DNA of 64,000 nucleotides from Isoetes taiwanensis (GCA_021234155.1 JAJEKV010000010.1:17769418-17833417); one strand, 5' to 3'; shown: positions 10,151 through 22,880, numbered from the stretch's first letter. Notes: a model not told the origin generated them from the letters alone. A program made the numbers and translations.

Positions 10151-11955
10151 CTCATTATTCTCTCAGCCTGTCATTTGACGGGCGCGCACCCTACATGTCA
10201 ATTGATCAATCACGCACGTCGTGTTTAAAACACGCCGATTTTAAGCACTTGTAAGCGGCGTTCGGACGGTGATTTCTGCTACCCAGCACCAATTTTGCAC
10301 CCAGGGTTCTTCAGAACTATGTGCCTGGCTTCTAATTCTTAAATTTCACATATCGGAAGAAGTGCAAAGCAAATGGCAGTGTATGTGGTTTGCCATAAAA
10401 ACTTCCGGTTAGGGAGTAATTTATGCTCTATCCTCTTGTTGTACATAGGCCATTCGTAGGTGTGGATGTAACAGTTCCGGTGTCTATGGAGGCGACCAGT
10501 TAACATATCTTCACCTTTTGCAGCTCCATCAACAGACCATTTTGTTGAATTTTTGGGCATCCTAGAATTTTGGGTTTGTAGACATAGTTTACAAAAAAGG
10601 GTTTGCAATGTTTTAGCTGATTGAGAATTACAAATTCTGAGGGTAGGCAGCTTTCTTATGCTTGAGGGATCCTTGATTGTCATTGCTGGTCTCGATATGC
10701 TTGAGGGTATGCCTAGACTATAGAATTTTTTAAATCATAGGCGTAGGTGGACAACAGATTCTATTCTATTCTATTCCTTGGATCTTTTTGTCCATGCAAA
10801 AATGGTGGATTGGCACTAAACTTCTCGCACTAGGTTGCAGATTCTACTGACAATCCCCATTAAATAGCGGAAGGTGATATAAATATGGTAGCTCGAGGGG
10901 TGTGTTCTTGGACGTTAGTCTTGGTGGACTAGCATGGGTGCATAAATTTGGCAAATTATTGGTAAGGAGACCTTATAATGGTTAAATAATATCTCTAAGC
11001 CAAGATATTATTTAATGGTTAAACTTTTGATGTTCAAATATAGTTGAGCCAAAATTGGTTTGAAAGGGAAAGGACTTTAATTTAATTGAGAAAAATTGAT
11101 TTTAAAGGAAAAGGAATTAGACGTGACACTATAAAAAAACTTTATAACTTTATCAGCATTGGCATGAATAGTATCTTTAGGACGACAATTTTGGTACAAA
11201 CTTCTTTAACTTCCATAGAATTCTAATTCGTATATCTCTTTTACTGATAACCATAATCTTGTTCAATAAATTGCCTTTGCCTATTGTGTTGCCATTGCCA
11301 GGAAACCTTGTCATAATTCTGCCAGTTCTTAGCTCTAATTGATCTGGTTAGACAGTGAACTATCATGAATCGGTTATTTGGTTGGATCTTTCTCTAGTTT
11401 TAGTGAACTTGAGTTTGATTACAGAAGATATTGGTATAACTTCTGACACATTTTTCTTAAACTGGTTTTGTCGCAGTCCAAGTAACATACTACCTTTCAT
11501 GATATCAGCATGGACATATTTCCCTTCTGGCAAAGATCTTACTTCCTAATAGATATAGAAACCTGAACTATAATTTTCTTGCTTCCATTCTTAGATTCAA
11601 TTGACCTTACATTATTACAGACGAAGGTGGACGATCGAACTTTTCTTCACAATTCAATGTAACTATACTTCTTCTTGAGTCTGGGTCTGCGCCAAATTCT
11701 TCAAGGTGGTTTGATATACAATGTGTTCTATACTTGTATGATGTAAGAAGAGAAACTGTTTTTTACTTTGCAATTTCCACAACCCTGCCATTGTATTATA
11801 CCTTTCAAGCGCAAAGGTATGAGTTATCGTATCAAATGCTTTTGAGAAAGGTTGAACATAGAGAAAAATGAATTGCAACGTAAATCTCAACCCTTGTAAT
11901 CACAAATTTAAAAGCAACTGACTGCATAAAACTGTAGCAGAGGCTGCCAAAGACA

Positions 11956-12031
11956 ATCCAGGAATTTACCTGGTTTGATTCCATATATTTGCTATCCAGG
12001 AATTTACCTGGTTTGATTCCATATATTTGCT
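11956..12031. repeat. 38-bp tandem duplication
   Basis: The 38-bp unit beginning ATCCAGGAATTTACCTGG is present twice, head to tail and essentially identical, with the junction at 11993/11994. A recent local duplication. Confidence 0.9.
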
Positions 12032-13380
12032 GCTACTGGGTCATGTGCATGAATAACGTGGAAGCCTGCATCATGTTTGCCTTAACTGGTGCTCCAATAG
12101 TAAAGCACAAGATCTGCCTCTCAACATAAACTTGTACCAGAGGTTTCAAAAATGTCTTTCCCAAGTCATTTTATTTTTCGCGCAGTCAGACCTACACCAA
12201 ATCAAAATAGTAAGGCACGAACATAAAGCTCGAAAGACAACGATGTGATCTTGCCTTATTACCATTCCACCATTTCCTTTAATGTTATAGATTCCAAGGT
12301 AATTAATCAACCCATTTCGTGGATGCCCCATCATCAATCTCTGTACCTAAATTGGGGGTCTTGCATGCAACCACATCCATATAATAAATGCAGAAAAGAA
12401 TTCCGTTACCCTGAATTAAAAGCATAATCATGAATTACCGTCATTATGATAGCAAGCAATGGCCCAAATCCACTAAAGAAATCATCAAGAGGAAGAATTG
12501 ATGTGAGACATCTTCCAAGAAGCAGGTCATCTTTAGAATGCAGCCAAATAGTATAACTGCAATGTCGAGCACCTCTTCGTTAAAATTTTCCCATCAATGA
12601 CTTGAAACTCTATTTTAAACAAAACAGGAATAATATCTGGTCATAGAGCGATGCCGAAGATGTACCAGATATATGTCGATGTAGATGTTTCATCTGCACA
12701 CGATGCGCCTTCTGCACTGTTCATTCTGCTCTCATATACAGTCCATAAAGAGACACAGAAGATATCACAAAGTTGAGAATGTCTACTTTGCTTCCTTCTA
12801 CTGCTCCATAGAGTTTAAGCATGCCCATAGTGCTTTCCCTGCTAAAGGTGTTAGAAAACTTCTTGCTTTGTGTGCCACATCCAGTGTATATATTAGCATG
12901 CTAAAAGGCCACATACAAGACATGATTACAGACAACTATCCTAAATAGAGAATAACTAAGATAAGTATAAAAATGCTACTTAGGAAATAAAAAATGGTTA
13001 AGGCAAATTTGATCAGGTTAGTTGAATGACACATTCAAATATTGGACTCGGCAATGTTCTCACCATGTTCTGACTTACCTTGAACGACTATTTGATCAGG
13101 GCAAAATCTATCAGACCAATGGTTTAAACTTCCAGCAAATTTGAAATCTATAGCTCGTAAACCTAGGTTATGCATGCACATGCATTCACTTAGGCAAACA
13201 ACGGGCATATCTCAAAGAGACAACCTTTTGCCCTGCGGGGTTGAAAACTCACTTTTGCCATTCGCCCTTGCGCTTAAATGTATTTGATGTGTTTTTGCAA
13301 CAACAATTGACATCCTGCAACTTGCCATCAATCGTTCCCTGCTTCACTCTCTCGGCAGGAGTGCTAGAATGATTACAGCC

Positions 13381-13418
13381 AGGACTGTATTGTTCAAATA
13401 GGACTGTATTGTTCAAAT
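13381..13418. repeat. 19-bp tandem duplication
   Basis: AGGACTGTATTGTTCAAAT occurs twice in direct succession, perfectly. Confidence 0.9.
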
Positions 13419-15589
13419 AGCTGCTGCTTTTTAAACTGGATGTCCTTCGCAGTCCAAATCTCTGACACTATTTTCCTCCAAATACCATGCAAGCACTTGT
13501 TAAAAGAATACCCACAAATGTATAAACAGGAGAATAATAGCATTGCAAGCAAGAATACTATCATTTGCAACATGACATTCCTTATGCATCATTTATAGAT
13601 CTTCATCTGTTGCAAAAGCAAGTAAAATCCGCTGAGCAATCATGTTTTACTGCAACCCTCGTAGAAAATTAACTTTTTTGTGGGCTTCAAAATCTACCCA
13701 ACAAATCCATTCATATGCGTCAGAAAAATTACTTCTTGCCATGAACATAATAGACATGACATGACAGAGTAATGAGATATTGAAGGGAAACTTTGGCACA
13801 TTAAGCGAACTACTGGAGCAACAGCAATGGCCTTGTGATGAAAGAAGGTTCATCTAAAACGATGGAAGCATTAGTCAGTTTTTAGAAAAGGAATTATCAT
13901 CTGAGCTAATACTGGTGGTTTATGCTGAAGACAAAGAAGCAAGCCTCGTTTCCAGGAAAAGTTCACTAGTCTTGTTTGCAAAAGCCGTTAAAGTTAAAGA
14001 AGAACAAAATGGTGAAAGTTTAAGTGCTAGAAGAAAATAGGGCACAAAAACGCAGTCCTTTGCACATCTCCGATGCAGTAGCTTGCTTACAACACCGGGG
14101 CTTGTTCCAGATCAAAGCATTGAAAATGAGTTTGATCTTTAAATTGTTCAAAATCGAGACATCTATACTGCCAAATGCGTGAATCTAAACTCTAGAATTG
14201 ATGCGATCCCTTAAAGCAACAAATTATTGACAATGCCCAATAATCCAAATGAATCAAACAATCCTAGACAAAAAAACCGTCGAAATGTTCAAAGCCCAAA
14301 ATCAGATCAAACCCAAGTGATCAAATTCTTCTGCGCATGAAATAGAAGAGAAAGTTATCAACTACAGAAACGGTAACAACAATCTTTGGGGCAAGAAAAG
14401 AGACATACCATAGCTATATCTAAGGCAAAAACTCAGCAAGAAACTCCAACCATAGCTCCACAAGAAACTTCGCCATAGCTCGGGCTATAAAAGCCTTCTG
14501 CAGCTATAATACTATAGTCTGCTAATAAGTTCAGCAACGAAAGGGAGGCTTTCGAGATTTTCAGTATGTCCTATCCTCATATTGAAATGAGTCAAGAACG
14601 GCACTCCGTTTCCAAGAAACGTTCCCACTCAATTGGGCAAGATCGTTCACGGTCGTTTCTCGCATGCATTGATGTAGCGAGGGCAAAATAATAACTAATT
14701 ATTTAATGGCCTAAAATGAAAGTTTTTAGAAATAATAAAATCAACGAACAAGATCGCACACAAACTATCATCTTATTTCGGCTTTAGTATTATATATAGA
14801 TAGGACAAATGCATTTAGTTGGAAGCTTGTTACAAATTATAAGCAGGTTTTTATGTTAATAATTACAGATCTAGAGGTCTTCAGTAGGGTCTCTACAATA
14901 TTTAATTATAATGCATGTCTTATGACTATGCTTTATGCATTATTGCTGTTCAAGCTAGATGTATAAATGCTCTAAAAGGGCTTAAACAGTTTTGTATCTC
15001 TGATGTAGACGGTATTGTTTATCTCTTGTGTGCCTCAAATAAATAGGCAATATGTTTGCTTCTGAATTTGCTTAGAGATACTACTAGATTCAACAAGTAG
15101 ATTACCATGTGCCCTTGCCTAAACCACTATGCTCAGTCTCCTTCAGGGTTGTGTATGGCGCGTGGATCAGAAAAGACATGTTGCCAGATCGCTAAAGGAA
15201 AACTATCATGTTTTATTATTTTGAGATGCAGAACAACATATATGTACATTCTTTGTCTAGAGGTCTAGATGGCTGCTACGGGCAATTCAATAGGCTAAAC
15301 CTACTTACTCTATGCCTAGAAGGCGGATTCGACTATTGAATTGGCAAAATATCTGATCCCTGGCTTGCTCCCCCTTCTTTGAACGCATTCATGCTGCAGA
15401 ACTGCTTGAAGATGAAGCCTGAAAGGAAAGCTGATGAGCTAGACTGCTCAGACAGACTTCGAAAGTCGAGATTGGCTCTTGGAGCAAGCGAAACGGAGCT
15501 CTAGAAAGCTGTGGACGGAAATGTAAAGTTAGGGTTTGGATACCTTACATAGGCTATAAGTTGGGGCTAGGGTTTCCATCAACCCTTTG

Positions 15590-15811
15590 TGGGGTAAATG
15601 GGTGTAGCCCCCACTTGGCCCACTTTCCCACTTATTATTTAAGTGGGCTAAAGTGCACACATGAATAAATGTGCACACACTTGCAAGTTGCCTCCTAGGG
15701 CGCTACTTGCTTAGCTACACGTCGGCGTACACGTCAATCGGGATGGCGTGTACGTGTGACGATGTAGTACAGTATACGTCCTGAGATCGTATACTGTGCT
15801 GGAACGTCACA
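15590..15811 (-). repeat. Left LTR (3' LTR of the minus-strand element)
   Basis: 222 bp, begins TGTGACG and ends TTACCCCA when read on the minus strand, so it has TG...CA ends. The interior sequence just before it on that strand is CAAGGTGGGGAGAA, a typical plant Gypsy polypurine tract, which fixes the orientation. It matches 27123-27344 over its whole length with a small number of substitutions. Confidence 0.9.
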
Positions 15812-16736
15812 TTCTCCCCACCTTGAAATGATGCTATCCGCAGCATCGTGGATCTCCCCACCTTGGGATCTTCTTGTCCTGCAACCAACTTGATGCATAC
15901 AATTTATTATTATTATACTTACACAATTATTAGAATTACCTTAAGGTAATATTTTTTTAAAACATTACTATGACATTTCATTATCCAAATAACTTATCAA
16001 TTCATAACTTCATTAAAGCAAGGTACATACTAGCCTCACTTAATACAATATTTAAGTTTATCCAGGTTTAGCAATTTCATATAATTTATCTTTCCAGGTA
16101 CTCTTCATTCCTTGCAACACATTCCAACAAAACTTGTGTTGCAAGTCTTCGTAGCTCAACCTCCTTGCCCTCCGGAGCGCTCTATTGGCCTGCAGGTCGA
16201 TACTACGTTAGTACCATTTTAATTATTAATAAAATTATGGTTATAAGGGGACCACCCATCTAATTAACTAAATGAATGCATGACTAATCTCCTGGCCTAG
16301 GAAGAGGATGCTTCTTCCATCGTGGCCGTGGAGACAGTGCCCTATAATGCCTATAACCCGCACTCGATCATGGCCCGTGAGGGTTTAAGCGTAAGGGTCG
16401 TTTAAGGCGATCTTATCATAGCCCATGATTGGGTGCTACCTTATGCATGACCTCCCTGATCATGCATACCCCAGTGCAGTATGGCCCAACGGGTTTAAGC
16501 TAGAGAACATCCCTGATGATCTCATCCTCGCCCATGTTCATTTCTACCTTTAATCGCATGTCCTTCCCCTATGGACATGCTTACATTACGGTGCAACATT
16601 GCTCATGTTCACCATTTGCCTAACTAATTGAAGCAAAACCGTGGTCATGTCTACGATGACATTACGCCACGTCCTAGAGATCACCGTAGTGATCCCATCA
16701 TCGGTAATTACGCATGCAACCCATACTTAGCATAGG
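15812..16736 (-). other. Non-coding 3' region of the Gypsy element
   Basis: From the polypurine tract to the chromodomain there is no ORF of note. The middle (16370-16640) is rich in GGCCCGTGAGGGTTTAAG-like and CATGCATAC-like words. No terminator or further gene seen. Confidence 0.5.
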
Positions 16737-17033
16737 CTACATGCGTAGATTAATCTTAACTACACATGAAATTAATCTACACGTAATCGACATGCCTGAG
16801 CCGATTACTTTGGAGATGACCTTGCCGTCCCATTGCTCCATGAACTGCGGGTACTGCCTTATCAGGTCCTGCTTAAGTACCCACGTCGCGTCTTCCACCG
16901 GCAAGTGTTTCCACTTGACCAAATATTGGAGAAACTCTGATCTCCTTGTCTTCTTGATCTCCTTATCAAGGATCAAGTCTGGGACTATCTCTAGCTGCTC
17001 TTCTGTCATTTCCAACATCGTTGGCGTGTCCAC
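16737..17033 (-). pseudogene. Integrase C-terminal chromodomain
   Basis: Contains LQYLVKWKHLPVEDATWV, the core of a chromodomain (YLVKWK...ATWE in the family), preceded by a linker ending in KKTRRSE. In chromoviruses this module sits at the end of integrase and directs insertion through methylated H3 tails. Two of the usual aromatic-cage positions can be followed (Y/W in YLVKW and W in ATW). It is cut off from the integrase body by the foldback element at 17033-17573; deleting that insert restores an in-frame fusion (...NPEEV then LDTPTML...). Confidence 0.85.
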
Positions 17034-17573
17034 ATTAGGCTTTTTTTTAGATTAAAAAAGGGACTTCAAAACATGCCAACTAAGCCAAATGAAGATAAAT
17101 GAACTACCAATCAGAAATCAGAGCCTGACGGGTCCAGTCAGCAAAACTGTTATAACTAACTCACTGGATCATATTTTCTAGCATAACTATTGATAGAAAA
17201 GTCCAAATGAGCTCTCGTTTAGTGTAATAGATAGATCTCGTTGAGATCTTTCCAATCTTGGGTTTGCACATATTTTAATTATGATTGTCAAAACTCCAAA
17301 AAAATGGTTTTTATCATTTTTTACTATCATATGGGGCTAAAAAATATGCAAACTACCTAAGATTGGAAAGATCTCAATGAGATCTATCTATTGCACCAAA
17401 CAAAAACTCAGTTGGACTTTTCTATCAACACTTATGCTAGAAAATGTGATCGAGTGAGTTAGTTATACTTGTTTTGCTAACTGTATTTCAGTTCTGTTTT
17501 CTGATTGGTAGTTCATATAGCTTAGTCAGCAATTCTTAGAAGGCCCTTTTATGATCTCAAAAAATCCCTAATG
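17033..17573. mobile_element. Foldback MITE, copy 2, inside the integrase gene
   Basis: Ends CATTAGG...CTAATG in inverted orientation. The arms are about 200 bp each and clearly complementary, for example GAACTACCAATCAGAAA on both arms and GAGATCTTTCCAATCTT near the centre. No ORF. No direct target duplication is visible. It shares the CATTAG end, a TTTGAGATC subterminal word and central AAGATCT words with the element at 1563-2116, so the two are probably one family. Confidence 0.85.
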
Positions 17574-18897
17574 AGACTTCTTCTGGGTTTGGAGTATGCT
17601 TCTTCAGCAAGCTCACGTGGAAGACTTTATGAATTTTCAGGTGTGCTGGCAGCTCTAACTTGTAGGACTGATTACCTACTCGCTTGGCTATTCTGAAGGG
17701 GCCAGCCCACCTTGGAGCAAGCTTCTTACAATTTCCGATGCGAAGCTTTGCCTGCTTCACTTTGATCTTGAGCCAGACGTTGTCGCCCAGCTCGAACTCT
17801 CTGACCGTCCGGTGCTTGTCGGCGACGCTCTTTTGTCGACTCCTTGCTGCAAGAAGATATCCTCGGACCTCTTCTACCAGCTGCTGCATGTCGGCCAACA
17901 TTTGCTGCGAAACCTCTACCTTTGACACAGGATTGTGCCAAATGTCTGGAGTCAGACATTGGTAGCCGTAGTTGATCATGAACGGCGACATCTGGGATGA
18001 TTCCTGCTTGGTGCTATTATAAGCGAATTCGACCAAGTGAATGTAATCTTCCCACTTAGTCTGCTTGTTCCAGACATAGTTTCTTAGCATATCTTCCAAG
18101 ATTCTGTTGGTCCGTTCTGTTTGCCCATCCGTCTGAGGATGGTAGGCCGTGCTCATGGACAGCTTCGTCTGGATCATCGCAAAAAGATCCTGCCAAAAGG
18201 CACTCAGGAACTTCGAGTCTCTGTCGGAGATGATCTTTCTCGGCATACCATGGAGCCTGAAGATTTCCTTTGTGAAGAGAGCCGATGTATCCAAGGCTGT
18301 GTCGGTGGTCCTGCAAGGCACAAAGTGTGTCATCTTTGATAGCTTGTCGACCACCACCATCAGGGCATCTTTTCCTCTTGCTGTCCTCAGGAGCCCTGTT
18401 ATGAAGTCCATACTGATGACTTCCCACTTAGTGTTCGGCACCGCTAATGGTTCCAATGCTCCTGGAATTCCAAGCTGCTCTGCCTTCGTCTGCTGACACA
18501 GCTGACACTCTTTGATGTAGCGAGCTATCTGCTTCTTCATCCCTGGTCAATAATAACTGCTGCGCACTTTGAAATATGTCTTCATAAATCCTGCGTGACC
18601 AGCTATTGGACTGTTGTGGGTGTCGTGGAGAATCAACTTCCTCATTCCTGATGATTCAGGCACACACAACTTATTCTTATGGTACGAAAGGTTACCTTCC
18701 TTCTTAAAATTCTTGAAGATCTCCCTCTCTTTATCTATTCTTGCCTCTTTGCACATGCTCGCCCACACTTCCTTGAAGTCTGCATCTGTCGGCAATGTTT
18801 CTTCGATCTTCCTTCCGAACTCGCTGGTGAGCGTCGAGATTGCGTTGCAGTGAACTCTTGTTGTCAGAGGATGCCTTGAAAGCGCATCTGCTACCAC
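17571..18897 (-). pseudogene. Ty3/Gypsy integrase
   Basis: Starts with the end of RNase H (VVADALSRHP), then the zinc-binding region (HDTHNSPIAGHAG ... CQLCQQTK), then the catalytic core: SMDFITGLL, SDRDSKFLSAFW and YHPQTDGQTERTNRILED supply the D,D,E residues. A C-terminal domain (DNVWLKIK, KLAPRWAGPF, HKVFHVSLLKKH) follows. One in-frame TGA near 18541, where Trp is expected (RSSYY then PGMKK), breaks the frame. The 3' end is interrupted by the foldback element before the chromodomain. Confidence 0.9.
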
Positions 18898-19059
18898 ATT
18901 GAGCTTTTCCGGCTTATAAACTTATAAACTATAACAAAATCATATTCTTCGAGGAACTCCATCCACTTCGCTGCCTCAGGTTGAGATGTGGTTGCGTTAA
19001 CACGTATCGGAGGCTCTGATAATCCGTATCCAGCTGCTTTCCTCCCAACAGTTAGTGCC

Positions 19060-20548
19060 TCAAATTCTTAGTGCTCTGACAACTGCAAGCAACTCTTGGT
19101 CATGAGTCGGGTAGCGCGTTTTGGCGTCGTTCATCTTCCGAGAGTCATAAGCCACCACCTGCTCTTCCTGCATTAGTACTGCGCATGTGGCAATTTTACT
19201 TGCATCCATCGCCACAAGTTTGTCCTTCTCGGGGTCTGGCAGGGTCAGGACGAGGGCGGTTGTCAAAGCTTCCTTCAACATCTCGAATCCTGCTTGGGCT
19301 TTCTTCTGCCAGTGATCTGCCCAATCCTTTACTTTTTCCGCCCTCATCAAATCCGTTAGTGGGGCCACTATTTTTGCAAAGTTCTTCACGAACTTCCTAT
19401 AATACCCTGCTAGGCCGAGAAAACTCCTGACCTCGTGGCGGCGCCGGCCAATGTATGACTGCTTCGATCTTGGCAGGATCCGTCGAAATCCCTTCCGCTG
19501 AGATCACGTGCCCCAGATATTCTACCCTCTCCGTTGCGAAGTGGCACTTCGACAACTTAGCGTACAACTGGTGCCTTCTTAGCTTCTCGAGCACTTTCCT
19601 GAGGTGTTGTACGTGTTCTTCCAGGGATTTGCTGTACACTAGAATATCATCAAAGGATACCATAACAAAAGTATCCAAAAACTCCTTGAAGATGTCGTTC
19701 ATAAGCCTCATGAATGTTGCTGGGGCGTTTGACAAGCCAAACGTCATTATGGTGAACTCGTAATGCCCATACCTGGTCCTGAACGTTGTTTTGTGGACGT
19801 CTTCTTCTTTAATCCTGATCTGATGGTACCCTGACCTCAGGTCTATCTTGGAGAAAACCTTCGCGCCTTGGAGCTGATCCATCAGGTCGTCCGATCTCGG
19901 GAGTGCATACTTATTCTTTATGGTGTGCTTGTTTAGCTGCCTGTAATCTATGCACATCCTCAAGCTGCCATCCTTCTTCACAAAAAGGATGGGTGCCCCA
20001 AATGGTGAGACGCTAAGTTTAATGAACCCTAGGTCAAGCAACTCCTGCAATTGCTTCTTCAACTCGGTCAGCTCTTGCGTCGTCATTCTGTACGGTGCTT
20101 TGCTTGTCGGCTTCGTACCTAGTTCGAGTACTATCTCGCACTCGACTCCCCTGTAAGGAGGAAGCTGCTTGATCTCGTCTGGGAAGAGATCATGAAACTC
20201 CTTTACCAACTTAGCTATCGGCTTTGGTAATTTGCTGAGCACCTTATCTTCCTCGCTACCTTCTGACTCGGGCTCTTCGATCTGAAGCTTGAAGACATAG
20301 GCTACCCGCTCGCTCTTTATGCACTTGAGCAGCCGCTTACTAGATATACACTGCATGATAGGAACAACTTCCTTACCTGCAATTTCTATGATCTTGCCGT
20401 TGGGCGCCGTCAAGGTCACTTTACGGTTTCCACAGTCGATGATGGCCTTTGCTGGAGCGAGGTACTCCATGCCGATGATCAAATCATACTTCCCGATGTT
20501 CATCACTTCTGCTTCCATTTGTGTTGATCCCTGGCAAATCGATGTCAA
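19060..20548 (-). pseudogene. Ty3/Gypsy reverse transcriptase and RNase H
   Basis: Reverse transcriptase motifs in order: [67 protein letters not shown] and the catalytic FDDILVYS (YxDD family form), then YLGHVIS. RNase H follows in another frame with AMDASKIATCAVL. Breaks: a frameshift near 19400 between reverse transcriptase and RNase H, and stops and shifts between 19060 and 18900. The upstream join to the protease/gag block is a frameshift near 20530. Confidence 0.9.
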
Positions 20549-22105
20549 AATTTATCCTCTTGCCTGCCGTGTGTCTCACTGCCCCGCTTGCTAACACCAC
20601 GGGTCTCGGCTTTGACTTCAACGGCTTGAGCTTCAACATCTCGACCATTCTTGGAGACGCAAAGTTGTGGGTGCTCCCCGTATCTATCAGGACTATAAAA
20701 GACTTGGCCTTGGCCTTCTCTACTGTGGAGATTATCTGATATTGATTTTCTGCTTGGTCTGAATCTATGGCTGCAAAGATGTGACACTCACCCTGAATGA
20801 AGTCGCGTGCTTCCCTGCCGTCGTCGTCAGATGGAGTCTCCCATCCACCCATCTCTGCTAATGCCGCATTCATGACAAAAGGGCAGTTTGTTGTTATGTG
20901 GCCTGGCTGGAAGCACCTGAAGCAGAGCTGTTTCTCAATGCACTCCTGCCTCTTCTCCTTAGGTATTGACTGCAAAAAGGATCGCACTGCTTTTGAATAA
21001 TTTGACCCTTCTTGCTGCGGCTTATCCTTGAAGGATACCTGTTTCTTTTCCTGCTGCCTCCCATAACTGCCACTGTATGGGGCCTTTGCTGGTCCCGGAC
21101 TAGCTGCCCTAGGGCTATAACTCCACGATGCTTTGCCCTTATCCTGGTAGTACTGCTGTTTCTGCCCACTGTTCTGAGGGCCGGATCCTTGCAGGCTGAC
21201 TGCTTTCGATTCCGCTTCTGATAATGTTCGAGGATTAATTGCTCTTACCAGCTTCCTTATCTCATCATTTAATCCCTCGATGTACCCTTCCACTGCATGG
21301 CGTTCACTCAGCTTCGGCACATAAAGCCTCAGTTTCATGAACTCTTCCGTGTATTTCTGCACGGACTTGTTGGCCTGCTCTAGCCGATAGAATTGCTGCA
21401 TCATGTGGCATTTGTGCTCCCTTGGCACATAGTGGCGCTGGAATGCCTTTGAGAATTTTCGAAACCTTCAGCTGTCTCGGCTTAGCTTATGTGATTTTGC
21501 ATACCCTTTCCACCATATACGAGTTGCCCCTTGAGGTTGGTTGTTGCCACCCTGCCTTTGCCTTTGTCCTTCATTCTGTATGCATTCCCATATTCCCTCA
21601 TCTCGCCCAGCCAGGCCTCTGCCTCCATGCCTGACCGACTGTCGCCTGAGAACTGTTCAGGCTTTCTTGCCTTCCATACATTGCTCATTGCGGAGTCTAC
21701 TTTCTTCTGGTAGTCTGAGGTCCTTGTGTCCCTGAGTCTGCCATCCCTACGGTCCTGCACCTCTTCCACCTCTTCCTTGGAATCGGAGTCTGATTGTGAG
21801 CTTGTTTTGGAGGAGTCCGTGCTAGGGGACCTCCTTCTCTTGCTCTTCTTCTTATCCTTTCCCGTCTTTCGAGGTGGTGCTTGCGGCAACTGGACGTTGT
21901 GGTCTGGGCCAGCTGCTGCTTGCGCTGCCAATAAGGCCTTTATTTCTTGAAGGTCCGATCTCATCTGCGACATCTCCTCTTCGGGAGTCATGGGACCGAA
22001 TTCTTCGTACAGGTTCCTTGCTATGTGCTGTCTGGCCGGGGTCTCTTCATCTCTATGGACTCGCCAGTCTTGCTCAGCTGCTCTTGGACCTCTAGCTGCA
22101 TACAC
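20484..22105 (-). pseudogene. Ty3/Gypsy gag and aspartic protease
   Basis: The gag N-terminus runs from about 22105 (the exact start codon is unclear; the open frame begins without an ATG) through a charged Lys/Arg/Ser segment. The capsid part has IWWKGYAKSHKL and FQRHYVPREHKCHMMQQF, then a zinc knuckle CFRCFQPGHITTNC (CX2CX4HX4C) near 20927-20885, and the protease VLIDTGSTHNFAS near 20700. Broken by a frameshift near 21540 and a TGA near 21478 where Trp is expected. A TATA-like stretch lies about 115 bp upstream. Confidence 0.85.
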
Positions 22106-22221
22106 AAGTAGGTCATAGCCTTACAGTTAGTTTTGTTTGTTTTATTGCATTATATGTGTTTGCTGATATAGTTGTGGAAGCAAAATACATCAACAAAACA
22201 TTTAGAATGCCAAACAAAATG

Positions 22222-22237
22222 TATTTATATATATATA
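22222..22237 (-). promoter_or_regulatory. TATA-like box upstream of gag-pol
   Basis: Minus strand reads TATATATATATAAATA, about 117 bp before the open gag frame, close to the TATA-to-ATG distances of the two extra genes in the element. An AT-rich run can look like this by chance. Confidence 0.4.
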
Positions 22238-22299
22238 CAAGAAATTTAATGCGTCCTACGGTGCATGTTCGAGTTTTAGCATGTTCCTACGTGCAAGTT

Positions 22300-22880
22300 C
22301 TTGTAAAAGAATCTCTTGATAGATTCTCTAAGATTCTACCAAGGTCTCTTAGAGGGTTCGTGAGCATTTCTCTAAATTTTATAAGATTCCCTCTAGATTC
22401 TATTAGATTTCCCTAGATTCTCCAAGATTCTATGAAGATCCCCTTAGATTCTCTTAGATTCATTTAGATTTTATGAGATCGCCCTAGATTCCCTTACATT
22501 ACATGAGATTCAAAGAGATTCTATAAAGATTCCCTTAGATACTCTAAGATTTCATCAACATTTTCTTAGATTCCCTTAGATTTTATGAAGATTCCTTTAG
22601 ATCCCCCAGATTTATTCTTCTGGATTCCTTTACATTTTAGAACATTCTAAGACTTTCAATATATTCTAGAACTTTCTGGAAGTATTTCCCTAGATTTCCT
22701 TACACTCCCGTAGATTCCCCTACATTCTAGAACATTCTAAAACTTATTAGAACAATTTGGAACTTTCTGGAAAAAATTTCTTAGATCCCCCCTAGATTCT
22801 CTTATGTTCTAGAACTTTCTAGAAGATTCTATAACTTGGTAGAGCCTTCCAGAATATTTTAAAACCTTCTTGAACTAGCT
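22300..22880. repeat. Degenerate AGATTC / TTCTAGAA repeat field
   Basis: About 580 bp built from short variants of TTAGATTCC and CTAGATTCT on the distal side, changing to TTCTAGAACTTTCTGGAA-type words toward 22880. Non-coding. It lies directly upstream (minus sense) of the gag-pol TATA-like box. Confidence 0.75.
22640..22829. promoter_or_regulatory. Cluster of perfect heat-shock-element-like arrays
   Basis: The heat-shock-factor site is alternating GAA and TTC triplets spaced by two bases. Seen here: 22664-22681 (four triplets, TTCTAGAACTTTCTGGAA), 22725-22737 (three), 22760-22772 (three), 22807-22829 (five in a row), plus pairs at 22640-22647, 22847-22854 and 22867-22874. Three or more perfect triplets is normally enough for binding. 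They sit about 400-600 bp upstream of the gag-pol TATA-like box. They may be a by-product of the local repeat; function is inferred. Confidence 0.5.

Larger units (their letters stand above)
10250..15589. other. Mostly non-coding; a few exon-like segments of an unidentified minus-strand gene
   Basis: No long ORF. Several minus-strand segments look like exons with matching splice signals. One at about 14560-14409 ends at ATG|GTATGT. One begins at 13853 after CGTTTTAG with MNLLSSQGHCCC. One near 12560-12440 lies between TTGCAG and GTAATT and reads LHSKDDLLLGRCLTSI. One near 12345-12262 reads MMGHPRNGLINYLG. One near 11550-11380 reads LPEGKYVHADIMKGSM. These could be one spliced or decayed gene, but I do not recognise a family and cannot confirm the frame across junctions. 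Confidence 0.3.

Noticed and set aside
10756-10773. Short TTCTA repeat as a functional array
   Set aside because: Only about four units; ordinary microsatellite.
17557-18540. Antisense and other-frame ORFs over the integrase and reverse transcriptase
   Set aside because: They mirror the real minus-strand pol frames and contain no domain signal of their own.
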